The notes: generated from the sequence alone by a model not told the origin. 64,000 nt of DNA from Archegozetes longisetosus (GCA_018873245.2 JAEMBT020000009.1:6955288-7019287); one strand, 5' to 3'. Counted from the first letter of the stretch, positions 11,374 through 23,330 are shown. Made by a program: numbers and translations.

Positions 11374-12953
11374 AGGTGCATAGCAAAAGTATGGTTGCAG
11401 TCATTTTTTCTCAATAAAATAAAAAGTTTAAAATAAAATGCAACCACACATTAAACATAAGAAAAACACACTCAAATCCAAAATTTTAATATATTTTTAT
11501 AATTTTCGAATTAAATTTCAGTGGTAAAATCACAAAAATTTGAATTTTCCTAATGCAAAAGTATAATTACAAAAATGTATAATTACAATATTTTAAAAAT
11601 TAAATAAATATAACAATTAAAGATCCATCTAGAGGTGATGGACATTCATGAGCAACATCATATGCTATTATTTTAAGCGTTTTCGCCATTGTGATTAGTT
11701 TTATTTAACAATTCTTGAGAATGCCGCGCGGTAAACATCTTACCGAATTTTAATGTGGCCAAATAATTGCTTATCGTCGCGAAAAGAAGAGTTATCGGGA
11801 AATAGGGAAATTAATTGGAAGATCTCATAATGTGGTCAAGAATTATTTGAAAGATCCCGAAAATTATGGAGTAAAACCACGCTCAGGACGCTCGCAAAAA
11901 CTAAACAACAGAGATAAACGAAGGATTCTTCGGGCGTGTAGTAATAATTCTATTTCACTTCAACAAATTAAGCATAATTTGCAACTTAATGTATCAGTGC
12001 GGACAATTGGCCGAGTAATTAATGATTCAGATCACATTGTTTATAAGAAAAGAAAAGTAAAACCCAAATTGACTGACCAACATAAGTTACATCGGCTTAA
12101 CTGGGACCGGGAAAGAATGGGATGGACAAATGAATGGCAAGATATCGTTTGGAGTGATGAAAAGAAGTTTAATTTAGATGGTCCCGACGGGTTTCAATAT
12201 TATTGGCACGATCTCAGGAAGGAAGAACAAATGTTTTCAAAGCGAGTACAGGGTGGTGGATCTGTGATGGTTTGGGGAGCCTTCGGATGGAATGGTACAA
12301 CGAACTTAGCCGTGATAGAGATTATAATGAAAGCACCCGATTATATTGAAATGCTCGGAACGCATTTATTACCCTTTGGACGAAGAATTGGTGGTAAAAA
12401 TTGGACATTCATGCACGAAAATGCAGGTGTCCACACCACTAACTCGAATCTAAGATGGTTTGCCGAAAAAAGGGTTAAATTATTACCATGGCCGGCGTGT
12501 TCCCCGGACTTAAATCCTATTGAAAACCTATGCGGGATAATTTGCCGGCGGGTTTATAGGAATGACCGCCAATTTAACACTCGTGAAGAGCTAAAACAGA
12601 CAATATTCAAAGAATGGGAGAATATTTCAAAAACCGAATTACAAAATTTAATTAATTCTATGCCTAATCGTATCTATAACGTTGTTCTAAAAAAGGATCT
12701 ACAATAGATAACTAAATTCCACATTAAATTTCCATTTAATAATATTTAGATGCCTGTACTATAATTTTGCGCTATCGTAAAATTCTAATTTTTTAATTTG
12801 ATTTAGTTCCGCGTGAGTAAACATGTTGATTTCTTTTTTTTAAATATGTAACTTGGTTATTAAAAGATGTCATATTAATCTCATTCGAATTACTTTAATC
12901 ATTTTTGAGTTATTAAAGAAAATTAAGTGTAACTATACTTTTGCTATGGACCT
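11374..12953 (+). mobile_element. Tc1-type DNA transposon, complete ends
   Basis: 1,580 bp bounded by inverted ends AGGTGCATAGCAAAAGTA (left) and AGGTCCATAGCAAAAGTA (right, on the minus strand), with flanking TA dinucleotides at 11372-11373 and 12954-12955 as target duplication. One transposase gene lies inside. Size, ends and target site are classic for Tc1. Confidence 0.92.
11721..12707 (+). pseudogene. Tc1 transposase, inactivated
   Basis: DDE transposase of the Tc1 family. The natural start is the ATG at 11721 (MPRGKHLTEF); codon 11 is a TAA at 11751, so only the 291-aa part from about 11832 is open. Visible parts are the paired helix-turn-helix DNA-binding region (residues about 1-110), the first catalytic Asp in DIVWSDEKKFNLDG, and the third catalytic acid in SPDLNPIENL. 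The second catalytic residue, normally Asp in a QDNAP-like motif, is Glu (MHENAGVH). The usual Trp after PIENL is Cys. Nonsense codon plus altered catalytic centre mean this copy is dead although its ends are intact. Confidence 0.9.
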
Positions 12954-13079
12954 TATAATACATAAACAAATAGAAACTTTAAATGCTTTGACCATTGGAT
13001 AGTCAAAGTAACAGAAATAATAGACATAAACAAATAAAAACTTGAAATGCTTTGACCATTGGATGGTCAAAGTAACAAA

Positions 13080-13390
13080 ACAGTTTGCGAATACTTTGGA
13101 CTGTTTGTGAACAAACTATGGAAGGTTTTTCGGTGGGAAAATGCTAGACACCAGGGTATATAAAGTCGACTGAAATAACCTAAGAACTATTCCTTCTTTT
13201 GCAGTAGCAAAGTAAAGTTGTGCTCCTGATCGCTAAAACTTTAAAAGAAAAAGTATTATTAAATATCTGCATGTGTTTTGTGAATTTTAAATAAAAATTT
13301 TTTTATGAAAAAGAATCTATTGTGTATTTGATTTAATTATATTTTAAAAAACGTCCCAACACAATCTGCAGGGTACCAGGAGCATCGAAT
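13080..13390 (+). promoter_or_regulatory. Promoter-like block, possible LTR remnant
   Basis: After the palindromic repeats come a TATA-like TATATAAAG (13157-13165), about 125 bases later an AATAAA (near 13290), and then a short GC-richer stretch (about 13356-13395) with a splice-donor-like AACAGTAAGTG. Repeat enhancers, TATA box, poly(A) signal and a following primer-site-like segment is how an LTR is built. No matching second LTR or retrotransposon protein was found next to it, so this is only a suggestion. Confidence 0.35.
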
Positions 13391-13835
13391 CAAGACAAAC
13401 AGTAAGTGGCGTTATTTTTTTTTATTAAAAACTAAACCATTAAATTTTCACACGTGTATATATTGTAAATTAATATCCTCAGACTGGAATTTAATCGAGT
13501 CTTAGACTCAACACCTAATTTCCAGTGTGTGGGGATTAAAAGCTATTCCAAAAAAATTCTCAAGTTAAGAATAAACGTGACATAATAAGCCTTGATCATA
13601 ATTAATATTTAGTTCAAAATAACACGGCAAAACAAATGTCATCTTGCTTTTACATAGACATATATGATCATGTTAAGCATATATTGACCTAACATGACCT
13701 AACCTATATAAATTTTGAAGTTTATACATGGAGGACTGCATGCAAGAAACGGTTATCTCTGAATGTATTACTTTGAAGCCAAACTGTAATAAAAGCACTA
13801 ATTTTAATTTAAAATTACTAAAATTTATATAATAG

Positions 13836-14071
13836 ATTATGAGCCAAACGGAGGTGTAATTTTCACTGAAGATTTTGATTCTGGTTCTGTAAAAATAAAT
13901 CTATTAAATACTAATATAAATAATATTAAAAATTGTTTTGAATCCATAACTAAAGTGCAAAAGTCCACTATTTCTAATGAGAAAATAAAATATATTAAGA
14001 GCCTTTTAAAATATCTAAAACCAAAAAATAGAGATTTTTATTTAAATTTTTCGTCAAATTTTGAAAATTAA
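13836..14071 (+). CDS. Unidentified 3'-terminal exon inside the inverted-repeat element
   Basis: An open frame of about 78 codons ending in TAA follows a splice-acceptor-like TTTATATAATAG. It begins DYEPNGGVIFTEDF and ends RDFYLNFSSNFEN. I do not recognise the family. There is no signal peptide or membrane segment; the middle is Asn/Ile/Lys-rich. Its place within the left arm of the element suggests the last exon of a transposon protein, possibly a transposase, but a captured host exon is equally possible. The start is set by the acceptor, not by an ATG. Confidence 0.4.
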
Positions 14072-14145
14072 TTACAATAATATGGGATGACAATTCGTAT
14101 TCTAACGATTTTAAAGGGGCATAACTGTTTTATTATTAAAGATAG

Positions 14146-14646
14146 TGTAATAACGTCTAAGTTTCTTAATTAGACCTATACTGTAATACTTTTGTAATAA
14201 CCTATATTTCTAAACTCTAATTTTCATAACTCACCTTATATGTCGACGTTTATTACTGATTTAAAGATTACTTTTTGTTTGTACCAAAGAAATCTTCACA
14301 TGTTTGTCTAAGCTGTACAAATTATGAAGACAGCTGATAGTAAGCATATCTCAACTCTTAAAACCTGCCTAAGTATGTCCTAATTATACAATCTTCCAAT
14401 CCTAGCTAAATATGCTATTAACCTTATAAGTTTTAGCCTATCATTGTAAAGTATTTTCCAATTTAACCAGTCTATTGTTCATATAAAATGTCGTGTTTTT
14501 CCTAAATTTTTCGCTCTTTTCTCCAGTGTTAAAATCCTGTGAAATTTTATGTAATTTGTATTGTGGTTATCATTATGTTTAATAAAGTGGTTATATTTTA
14601 AGTTTTGATTTCTTACACGCTCCTATCAAAGATTCCAGACTTTACA
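14146..14646 (+). repeat. Solo LTR, plus orientation, diverged
   Basis: About 501 bp, the reverse complement of the LTR at 2277-2772, starting TGTAATAACG and ending GACTTTACA, with scattered substitutions. No internal retrotransposon sequence is attached. Flanks (ATAG left, ATAT right) are a near match for a 4-bp target duplication. Confidence 0.85.
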
Positions 14647-15100
14647 ATATTTTACTAAAATGTACATAAAATTATAGGTAAAGAATCTTATTTTTTAATA
14701 ATCAAGAAATTGACCCTTATTTTCAATACAGTCCACAATTCTTGAGTGTAAAGATTGATAGATGCGTTTTAATAACTCTATTATTATTGATTTGATTAAT
14801 TTCCTTCTATTACATTGTTTTAAGTGTTCGGCATCTCTGATCTCAATTGTATACTCTGTTTTTGAGATATCCTCACAAAATGTCACAATTTGTAATATCT
14901 AGAGAATGGACTGACTAGGGATGTGAACCACCGGCGCCAATGAATTGATTGCCGAACTGACAACAGTGAGAGTAATTAAAACGTGTCTATCAGTCTTTAC
15001 ACACAAGAATTGTGGACTGTATTGAAAATGAGGATTAATTTCTTGATTATTAAAAAATATGATTTTTCCGTTTAATTTGATGTACTTTTTAGTAAAATAT
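14647..15100. mobile_element. Foldback/MITE-like element
   Basis: Inverted arms: the left begins ATATTTTACTAAAATGTAC (14647) and the right ends GTACTTTTTAGTAAAATAT (15100). The arms also share a block of about 75 bp (14687-14760 against 14990-15062) around CAATACAGTCCACAATTCTT. The centre (about 14895-14990) is unique. No reading frame of note. Confidence 0.75.
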
Positions 15101-15106
15101 CTTTAA

Positions 15107-15582
15107 CCCTTCGTCACAACTTAACTTCTGAAAACGTAAAATTAACTGTGGGGTAAAATTTTACCCCACGTCTTCCACGCTTTATATCTGTTCCAGGTTA
15201 GTCCGAATGTTTTCAGAATCAAAGTTAGTCCTTATTTTCAAAGTTTTCATTAATTAATTAATTAATTTCTAGTTATTATCTGCTACAGCGTCATCAGCGG
15301 TTCAAATTGTTAGTAGCGACATTATAGCACTGCGACACATATAGCAAACACAAAGCACTGCGATGTTAGGGGGAATTTCTGTCCTCACAAAGACATGTTA
15401 CTAGAAAATAATTTTTAAAAATAAGGTTATAATTCCAAATTAATCAGGATTTTTGTGATTTATAGTCGGATATATGACTGAGGAATAACTAAATTTTCAA
15501 GAAATGACGACATTCTGTTGATTTTAGCGAGATTTTTAAAGTCAAACTTGGGAACATTTTACCCCACAGTTGTGACGAAGGG
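15107..15582. mobile_element. piggyBac-type MITE, copy 1 (best preserved)
   Basis: 476 bp with inverted ends CCCTTCGTCACAACT and AGTTGTGACGAAGGG, flanked on both sides by TTAA (15103-15106, 15583-15586). Ends starting CCC with TTAA target sites are the signature of piggyBac elements. No coding capacity. Five other copies in the window share its core (GCTACAGCGTCATCAG). Confidence 0.88.
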
Positions 15583-15936
15583 TTAATAATAAAACATTAA
15601 TGCCCTTTTAAAATCGTTGGGATACGAATTGTCACCCCATATAATAATAAAACCATTTTTAATTACATAATTTTGATCTATTACGTTGTTTAAGCTAATT
15701 TTATAAAAATTCATTCAATTCTATACATTTAGAGATAACCGTTTCTTGCAGGCAGTCGTCCAAATATAGTGCTACTTATGGCACTATAGTATATGTTTGA
15801 CTATATGATTATATAGTATATTAAATGTCGTTGCACTTATTACCAGTAATGCCAAATATGTTAAGGGAATTATTGATACTATATATTTAAATCATTTATT
15901 GTCATTCATACTTTAAGGCAGTGTTTAGTTTCTATC

Positions 15937-16467
15937 TAGGGTGACCACTCGTCCCGTTTTTGACGGGATAATTAGTTGTCCTCTTTAAATATAAAAGACA
16001 GAATCCCGTCAGACCAAAAACTCTCAACGGGACAATTAATTGTCCTGTTATTTAACTTTCATTTTGAAAATGTGTTTAGAAAAATACTTCTTAGAAATTA
16101 AACCACATTGAATTTATTTTGCAGATGATAAGGAATTAATAACCCAGTTTAATGTTTTGAACACCAGTGGTTTAAAACCAAAAGTTATTGAATTAATATT
16201 TTCTGCTTTGACTTATATCTTGACTATATATTATGACTTATGTAAACCAGTATTTCTTACTTTTGAAAGATACCACTTCTGACAAATATTATACCTTTAA
16301 AATCAATCATGATTAATAATTTTCAGTGTTTTAATATTAGAATGCATCGTTTAACGTCTAAATATTTGTAATGACTAATAAAAGCAACATTTTCCTTCAA
16401 AAAATTCTAAGGGTTTCCCTTTGATATTTCTGTCCCGTCATGAGACAAGCCAGAGGTGGTCACCCTA
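15937..16467. mobile_element. MITE with GGGTGACCAC ends
   Basis: About 531 bp between TAGGGTGACCACTCGTCCCG and the inverted GAGGTGGTCACCCTA, with TA at both outer edges. TGTCCCGT/ACGGGACA repeats lie just inside both ends. Related ends occur at 28182-28596. A TA target site would suggest a Tc1/mariner relative, but hAT elements also use GGGTGACCA-like ends, so the superfamily is open. Confidence 0.6.
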
Positions 16468-16485
16468 AATCAGGTAGAAGTAATG

Positions 16486-17194
16486 TTAAAAACTTCAAAA
16501 GTTTTAAAAGAGTTCTTTCCTAAATTGCAACATATTACATGTATTGTTCATGCTCTTCACAAAGTATACGAAAAAAATAAGAGAAGACAATCCTTAAAGT
16601 GATAAATTTATTTCATTAGTGAATATAGTATTAAAAAGATCTTCAAGAAGACAACAAAACTTTAAGAATCTAACTGAGCTTCCATTGCTTTCACAACCAA
16701 TAACAGTAAAGTGGGGGACATGGATCAATTCAAAAAACTATACTAAGGTTTGCGAACTCACAAATACTCGAAAGTTAAAATCAAAATCAGTGAAAAGTTT
16801 AAAATCATTAATTGAAACGGCAAATTTAAGTGACGAGTTTGTGGAAATATCTAAATTAGAATTTCTAATTGAGAATATGACAAGACTGGAAGCTAATGGT
16901 TTAAGAATGTCGGAACAAATGGAAATACTCGAAGAAACAAAATCAAAACTCAGAGCCAATGCACTGCAAAAAATAAATAGTTCTTTAGCTAAAAATCCAA
17001 ATCTTGTTAGTTTTATCTCGAATAGTAATTACGATCATAGAATGCAGATGAAATACGCACCAGTAGTCAGTGTTGAAGCTGAGCGCTCTTTCGCTACAAA
17101 GACATTCAGCGGTCACAGACAATGTTTTTCGGAATTATCAATTGAGCACTACAACACTATACAATTTAATCAATTTTTGCTTACAAAAGAATAA
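16486..17194 (+). pseudogene. hAT-superfamily transposase fragment
   Basis: Fragment of a hAT (hobo/Ac-type) DDE transposase. The first part is in broken frames and contains HITCIVHALHKVYE, the conserved Cys/His region. From 16619 a 191-codon frame contains a PLLSQPITVKWGTWI motif (normally PLPPEPVLTRWGTWL) and ends with the C-terminal dimerisation motif APVVSVEAERSFATKT. The N-terminal zinc finger and first catalytic region are absent. Similar C-terminal remnants occur at 35190-35330 and 60860-61010. Confidence 0.8.
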
Positions 17195-18053
17195 GTTTAC
17201 GAATAGAAATATAAATTTGATGTGGCAAAACCTTGCTCCCAGACTTTTTCCCAAATTTTCTAATTTTGCTTCCTTTTTTACCAAATAAATTCTATAGTTT
17301 TTATTCCCATTATGTTTCAGCTCTTTGCGATGAATGTGAGTTAAACTGAGGAAATTTAATCTAAGATTATTAAATAAAAGTGTAGTTCAGTTCAATTTAA
17401 TTGTACTCTTAGCTTGAACAGTAGAAATTGAATACAAAATAAATATTAACGTAAGTTAATTTTATTGATAAATCAGTTCTGTTATCAACTTTCATGATGA
17501 ATTCATTATTAATTGAAATTAATAAATAAAACAGAATAACTCCATTGCTATACAAACAATTAAGTCATTTAAAAATAAAACCAGATTCGGTAGTTTAGCA
17601 CTTTAATTTAAAAATAATTGGGGTAAATTTAAATCTAGATCTCGGTCCAGTGATTGAGGCATGTTTTATGAATTTTAGGTTCTGAATTGAGTATTGGAAG
17701 TCCCATATCATAATAAAAAACCTTTTCTTAGGTATAGCGTAAAAATCTGACCTAATATTTTGCCATAACCAGCTAATTAAGAGATACAACCAAAAAATTA
17801 TTAGAAATAAATAAATGGATTTTAGTGTCATCATCTTCCAGTTGGCTAGGTTAGTTTATGTTAGATTAGATTAGGCGAGATTAGGTTAAGACAGCTTTGA
17901 TTTGTTTTGCTTTGTTACAGTTAGCTCAGTTTAGTTAGGTTAGGAGGTTTTACAATTTTACTGAAACGGTTTGTCGTGGCAATCTGCTACTTTTACTACT
18001 CGATTCATGACTCTCTAAACAAAATAATTCGAGTTGACCTTGATTAACCCTTC
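17195..18053. other. Upstream flank of gene A, duplicated at gene B
   Basis: No gene recognised. From about 17390 this flank aligns with 36110-37800 upstream of gene B, for example around CAGTAGAA...ACAAAATAAATA and AATTAAGTC...TTTAAAATAAA. The sites where each copy later received a MITE are empty in the other copy. It is therefore part of the segmental duplication that made the gene pair. Confidence 0.65.
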
Positions 18054-18057
18054 GCAC

Positions 18058-18513
18058 AACTTAACTTCCGAGAACGTTCAATTAACCGCTGGGTAACACT
18101 TTGCCCTACGTTTTCCACGCTTTATATCTGTTCTAGGTTAGTCTGAATGCTTTACAAATTAAATTTAGCTCTTGTTTTCGAAGTCATAATTTACTGATTA
18201 GTTTCTAGTTATTACCTTCTACAGCGTCATCAGTGGTTCAAATTGCTAGTAGCGACATCACAGCACTGCGACAAATATTAAACAAGAAGCACTGAAATGT
18301 AAAGGAAATTTCTGCCGTCAGAAAGACACGTTGCCAAAAACTTTTTTAAAATAAACTTATAAGTCTAAATTAATCAGGCTTTTTTGTCACTGAAAGTCAG
18401 ATGTATGAATGAGAAATAGCTAAATTCTCGAGAAATCACGACATTTTGCTGATTGTAGCGAGAATTTTAAAGTAAAACTTGGCAGCATTTTACTTTATAG
18501 TTGTGACGAAGGA
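18058..18513. mobile_element. piggyBac-type MITE, copy 2
   Basis: 456 bp, same orientation as copy 1, ends CCCTTCGCACAACTT and GTTGTGACGAAGGA, TTAA at 18054-18057 and 18514-18517. The matching site in the gene B flank (about 37791, CTTTGATTGAAAG) is empty, so insertion followed the duplication. Confidence 0.85.
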
Positions 18514-18517
18514 TTAA

Positions 18518-19132
18518 TGCAAGGAATTAAATGAATTTTTTTTCTGTGTATTGATCCTAAAGAGCGAAATATGCATTAATATTCACTTACTATTACTTTA
18601 ACTCAAAAGCTCTTCTAGTCACTAACTTTGATTTTGATTGTGAAGGTCACTACATTAAAATAATAAATTCTCGTAACCTGTAAATGCATAACTTCAGGGC
18701 ATATATAAACTAAGATAAGTCTGATCTTCGTATCAATATCAATGACCAAATATCTTCAGAAACAATATTTAACATTGTTCATAACTTAAAATGTAACATA
18801 AATTGTAAATAATCTCATATGTATGAACATTAACAGAATCTGTACTTAATATGAGAATCCATAAAAGTCAAATAATTCAGTCATAATGGACTCTTTAATT
18901 GCTAAATAGAAATGATAAATAGAAGTTTTGTAACGTATAAAAACTCAAGGATTAACTTGAATTTCAACATCATTAATATCTTTTTCATCAGAAGTACAGG
19001 TACATATCTAAAGTATTCGACGAATGTTACCTTATTTCCAAGCTTTGATATTCACAGATAGTAGTTTGAAACTGAGGCTTTAAAATATAATTTCATTATA
19101 TCAAAAGTTCTAATAATTAATTGACTTTTATT
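18518..19132 (+). promoter_or_regulatory. 5' flank of gene A, conserved at gene B
   Basis: The 170 bases before the ATG (about 18960-19132, TTGAATTTCAACATC... to ...AAAAGTTCTAATAA) align with the sequence before gene B (about 38215-38388). This marks the probable promoter and 5' leader. No clear TATA box was identified. Confidence 0.45.
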
Positions 19133-22100
19133 ATGAAATTAATACGAGTTATCATTATTTCACTACTTTTATATTCTACGAATGTGTTTTGTGTAAATAT
19201 TGAAAATGAAATCTCGAATAAACTAAAAGAGAGTTCGAAGAAGGAAATAAATGATGACGAAGAATATGATTATGATTATAGTGAGGGAGAGAATAGTGAT
19301 ATTCTTGAGAAAAATCTCGAGAGTAATATGATTAACGGAATGTTTCCTAATATTATTCTGGCGAATAAAAATCTTGAAAACTCAACTAAATTCATATCAC
19401 TTAGTGATCGGATGAAAAACGCATTGAAACACATGACTGAAAATGTAGAACCAGTTGAACACAAGATTAGACTAAAGTTTTATGAATTGATATTATCTCT
19501 TGAATTACCCACTGATTGTTTGGCATCATTTGCACGTATTATAAATGCTATGCGAAGAAGTGAATTGTGGGCCTTTAAATGTAAGTTATGCTCAATCAAT
19601 TAACATTTGACTCATAAAGCAATAAAGCTATATTTTATAATCTTATTTGTCAAATTCTGTTGTTATGATATGAGGCGATGCCAAAGAAATAATTCTTGCG
19701 ATCTTTTTTATCAGTACTGTTGAATGTGATAAAAATTTATTCGATTGAGCAGTCGATCATTCTATTGATTTACCACAATTAAATAATAATTATTAATGTT
19801 AAGAAGTGCCCTCCATCACATGTTACTATTAGATTCAAAAATACTGATCGTATGATAAAAGCGATCTCAAAGTATTATTTTCTTGGCATAATAGCATATT
19901 TAGAGTCAGTATTGTCTGTACCTTAAATATTGGAGTTAGCTTTATCTGAAAGCTTCCTTGAGCTAAAAATGAATTGTAGTAGTCAATGATTATTATCTGA
20001 TCAATTTTTAAATCAAATCAATTTCGAAGCAAAATTCCTGATGTTTAAATTATATATAATTTTAATCAGAATGAATATAAAACTGCTTAAGTTAGCATTT
20101 AATCCAATCAAATAGATCGATAGGTTCAAAATTTTTTCAAAACTGAGTTTTTTATAAACAAAATTGAACTGAAAAATTATAAATCAATGTAAACGTGATA
20201 TATAATTAAGAATTAATAAAATTATATATGAATTATTCGCATGTATTAAAACTCGATGTAAATATATTATAAAGACAAGTCACAAGACACTAAATAATAA
20301 TGATTAATACAATATTCTAGTCATGGATGCAAACGGAAAAATACCTTCGGGGCTCACAGAAGGAGTTTCATCATTTTTCGGTGAATACGATCAATGCCTC
20401 AATATCGAGAGCACTCCTTCTGATAATGATAGTAGTATGTTTCATGGAAAATACTGTTTAGCGGCACCTGATGTTCAAATGCCATCATTTGATGAATTAA
20501 AAAGCAATTTTACTATAAATTTTCTGACTAATAAAACTAATTATATGATCAAAGAATTGCTGAAGAAAAATATCAATACTATAAAGCTAGCTAAGGCAAA
20601 TAATTTTTATATACCAAACGCTACACTCTTTCGTATTGGAATTTGTATACCATCTAATTGTGAGGCAAAATATATCCAAAATGCTATTAATAAAGGTTCA
20701 TATTTATCATAATTTTTTCACTTCAAGTAAATTTAAAGTAAATCAATTTTGTATGTAGTTTTTCAACCAATACTTAAGGTTCCTGTGAAAATTGGGCCAA
20801 AATGCAATGTTAAAGATGAAAAATTAAAATACAATCAGTTTCAAATAACAGCCATGTAAGTCATTATTTGACTATAAATTATTTTTTATCTTTACCGATT
20901 TACACTTGTTTTGAAAGTTTACAACTAAATTTTTCTCAAATTTAGAGCCGTTTTCATAATCTTATCAGTTCTGGTAGCGATTAGTACAACAATAGAAATA
21001 TTTCTAAACAAAAAAGTACCAAAAAACCAAAATGGAAATCAAGTCGAGAAACAAAATAATTTTGGGAAAATTTTACTCACATTTTCTATAATCAAAAACA
21101 CAAAAAGTTTATTCTCAACTAAAAAAGATAATTATCAATGCATTTATACGTTGGCTTTTATGTTCATATTATGGATATTTATAGCTCAATATTATTCATC
21201 ACCCTTATATATCAACTTTATTGGATTTAAAAGAATTTTCGACAGTTTTATCATTAGATTTATTTCAGATATAAAATATTTTTGGGTTCGAACACCGTTT
21301 CCTTTTGGGTCTCTTTTTGTTTTCGTGTAAATATAACATTAATTCTTATTTATGGTTCAATTTCTAAGACTTTTATCTCGTTGATTTAAGTGGAGTTTAT
21401 ATATCGCTAGACTTTTTTGGTAGAAAAGAGAAGAAAATTTCTGTTCGAAGTTATGTTAACTTTGTTATTGAAAAGTGGCTCAGATTTAATATCCGATGTA
21501 TTGGTCCGATTCTACTTATAGGCCTATTTTCAGCATTGGGTGACGGACCGATTTGGCACTTAGGAGAACAGTATTTTGTCAACTCATGTAAAGCTAATTA
21601 TTGGCAAAATTTACTATTCCTTAACAATCACGCTAAGAGTCCAGGAGATATTGTGAGTAACTAAAAATATTTATTTTCTTATCTTAACTTTTTGTTGAAA
21701 AAAAATACAAAAATTATGATCTTTAAATTGTACATTATATAAAAAAATTTTTTCATATAAATTTTCAGTGCAATCCAATCTCTGTATATATGTCGGGCAT
21801 ATTTCAGTTACAAATCATTTCACCACTAATTATGATTGCATTACACTATTCAACAAAAACTGGTATTATTGTCACTATAATGCTAATGCTATTTGGTTGC
21901 TTTGCAAGTATTTTACCCACATTTCTGGGACTACCGATTACTCCGTTCGAGGTCTCAGACTTGGATTCAGTCGATCAGATCACACGTTCATTAATGCGCT
22001 ATTATTTTGGTATTGAACAGTATTTGACACCATTTGTGACTGGAATACTAGTCGGATACTTGATAATAAACAGATCAAAATTTTCAAATTTCTTCAATAA

Positions 22101-22780
22101 AAAGTTCATTTCATTAATACTTTGGATATTATTTTTACTCTTATGCTCGTCAGCTGTTATTTGGGGAGAAAATTTCAAAGATTTAAATCTAACACAAAAT
22201 AAGTTGAATTTATTACTATGGTTCTCGTTAGGAAAATTACTCTGGGCTTCGGGTTGTGGTTGTCTTATTTTATATTTATGTACTGGAAGTGAAGGTTGGA
22301 TAAAAAATTCCCAATATTGAAAGCTATTCATTTTTTCAAAAATCTTTAGGATTTATTTATCTCTTCTTATCTCTGGATATATTCAAACCGATAACTCGTT
22401 TAAATTTTACATTTTTGCTGCTGAACACAACTCTCATGTCTTTCAGGCTATTTACAATTAAAGACAATGTCGATTTAACTCACTCTTATATGGTATTGAT
22501 AAGATTTTATGCAATTACTTGCGCTAAAATAGCCATTGATTATTCTATTTTTTAGTGTCGATGCATTTTTGTTGATGCAACCATCAACTGTATCATGGCA
22601 TATTTGCTGTATATTCTTATTGAATGTCCGTTTAATAATCTGATCAAACATTTCTATGGTCCATATCAGTCGACTGATGAAAACTTTAATCACATCAATA
22701 CTTCAGAACTTAAAAAACTGAATGGTAAATCAAAAGATGATATGCGATTAGATTTCAAATATTCTTATATTGAAGATTAA
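19133..22780 (+). CDS. NRF-6-like membrane acyltransferase, gene A (intact)
   Basis: Multi-pass membrane protein of the 'nose resistant to fluoxetine' (NRF-6) type, acyltransferase-3 superfamily; members are thought to move or acylate lipophilic molecules, exact substrate unknown. Exons: 19133-19580, 20321-20695, 20759-20855, 20946-21326, 21391-21652, 21769-22294, 22350-22492, 22556-22780. Together they give 2,457 nt, 818 aa, with no internal stop. ATG 19133 starts a signal peptide (KLIRVIIISLLLYSTNVFC), then an acidic DDEEYDYDY stretch, then the Cys-containing NRF domain (DCLASFARIINAMRRSELWA; IGICIPSNCEA). From exon 4 come about ten membrane helices, including LGDGPIWHLGEQYF, LQIISPLIMIALHY, YLTPFVTGILVGYL and the FKPITRL segment; the C-terminal tail is charged. 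Introns 2-7 are 55-116 nt. Every exon except 1 has a length-matched counterpart in gene B. Confidence 0.85.
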
Positions 22781-23326
22781 TATCTCAAATAGCAAATATT
22801 TGTCAATTAAGGTTCTCATTAGTAATACAATATTTCAATTAAACAATTAAATCTTTTGAAAACTTATTATGACATAATTATAAATTGTGTTATAAAATAA
22901 TTAGATATTGGCTTAAAAACTACTAAATCATTTATTTTACTTGCAGAAAAATGAACTATTCTCATGTAATTCATTGGTAAACAATCAACTTATAAATCTC
23001 ATTAAGCTTTAATTACACGATACTAAAAAATTCTATGGTCTCATGTTCTATTCCAGATTCAGGTATGCATTGAAAATCTGCTTTGCATCCATATTGTTAT
23101 AAATAGAATTGTATACTGTATTAAAGATTATTTACATGATAAAATTCTGTGAGCAGAATTTCACACACTATTGTTGAAAATCTCTACAATGTCTAAAATA
23201 ATTTTATGTTAAGTAACAGAGTTTGCAAGTAATTCCATCTTAACTGAAGCTGACTATTAATAAACTGAATGATCAAAATTGAGAAATAAAAGAAAATATC
23301 AAATTGCTTTAATAAAAAGAGAATGT
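22781..23326. other. 3' flank of gene A
   Basis: AT-rich, no gene recognised. The first 100 bases after the stop align loosely with those after gene B (44637 onward), consistent with duplicated 3' ends. Confidence 0.5.
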
Positions 23327-23330
23327 TTAA

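Larger units (their letters stand above)
11315..13075. repeat. Three tandem repeats with a 21-bp palindrome, split by a Tc1 element
   Basis: A unit of about 60 bp containing (A)AACAAATARAAACT, then TTTGACCAT, 3 bases, ATGGTCAAA, then GTAACAGAA occurs three times. The palindromes are at 11341-11361, 12987-13007 and 13051-13071. The first is separated from the others by the Tc1 element at 11374-12953, so before insertion the three copies were adjacent. They lie upstream of a TATA-like sequence at 13157-13165. Confidence 0.75.
13730..15761. mobile_element. Inverted-repeat element hosting three nested insertions
   Basis: The ends GGAGGACTGCATGCAAGAAA (13730) and, on the minus strand, GGACGACTGCCTGCAAGAAA (from 15761) are inverted copies. 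The similarity continues through CGGTTATCTCTAAATGTAT and resumes in an inner arm (about 14090-14145 against 15587-15645, GACAATTCGTAT...). Inside lie a solo LTR (14146-14646), a foldback element (14647-15100) and a piggyBac-type MITE (15107-15582). Without these the element is about 600 bp. The left arm holds 240 bp, including a short reading frame, missing from the right arm. No clean target duplication was found and the superfamily is unknown. Confidence 0.7.
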
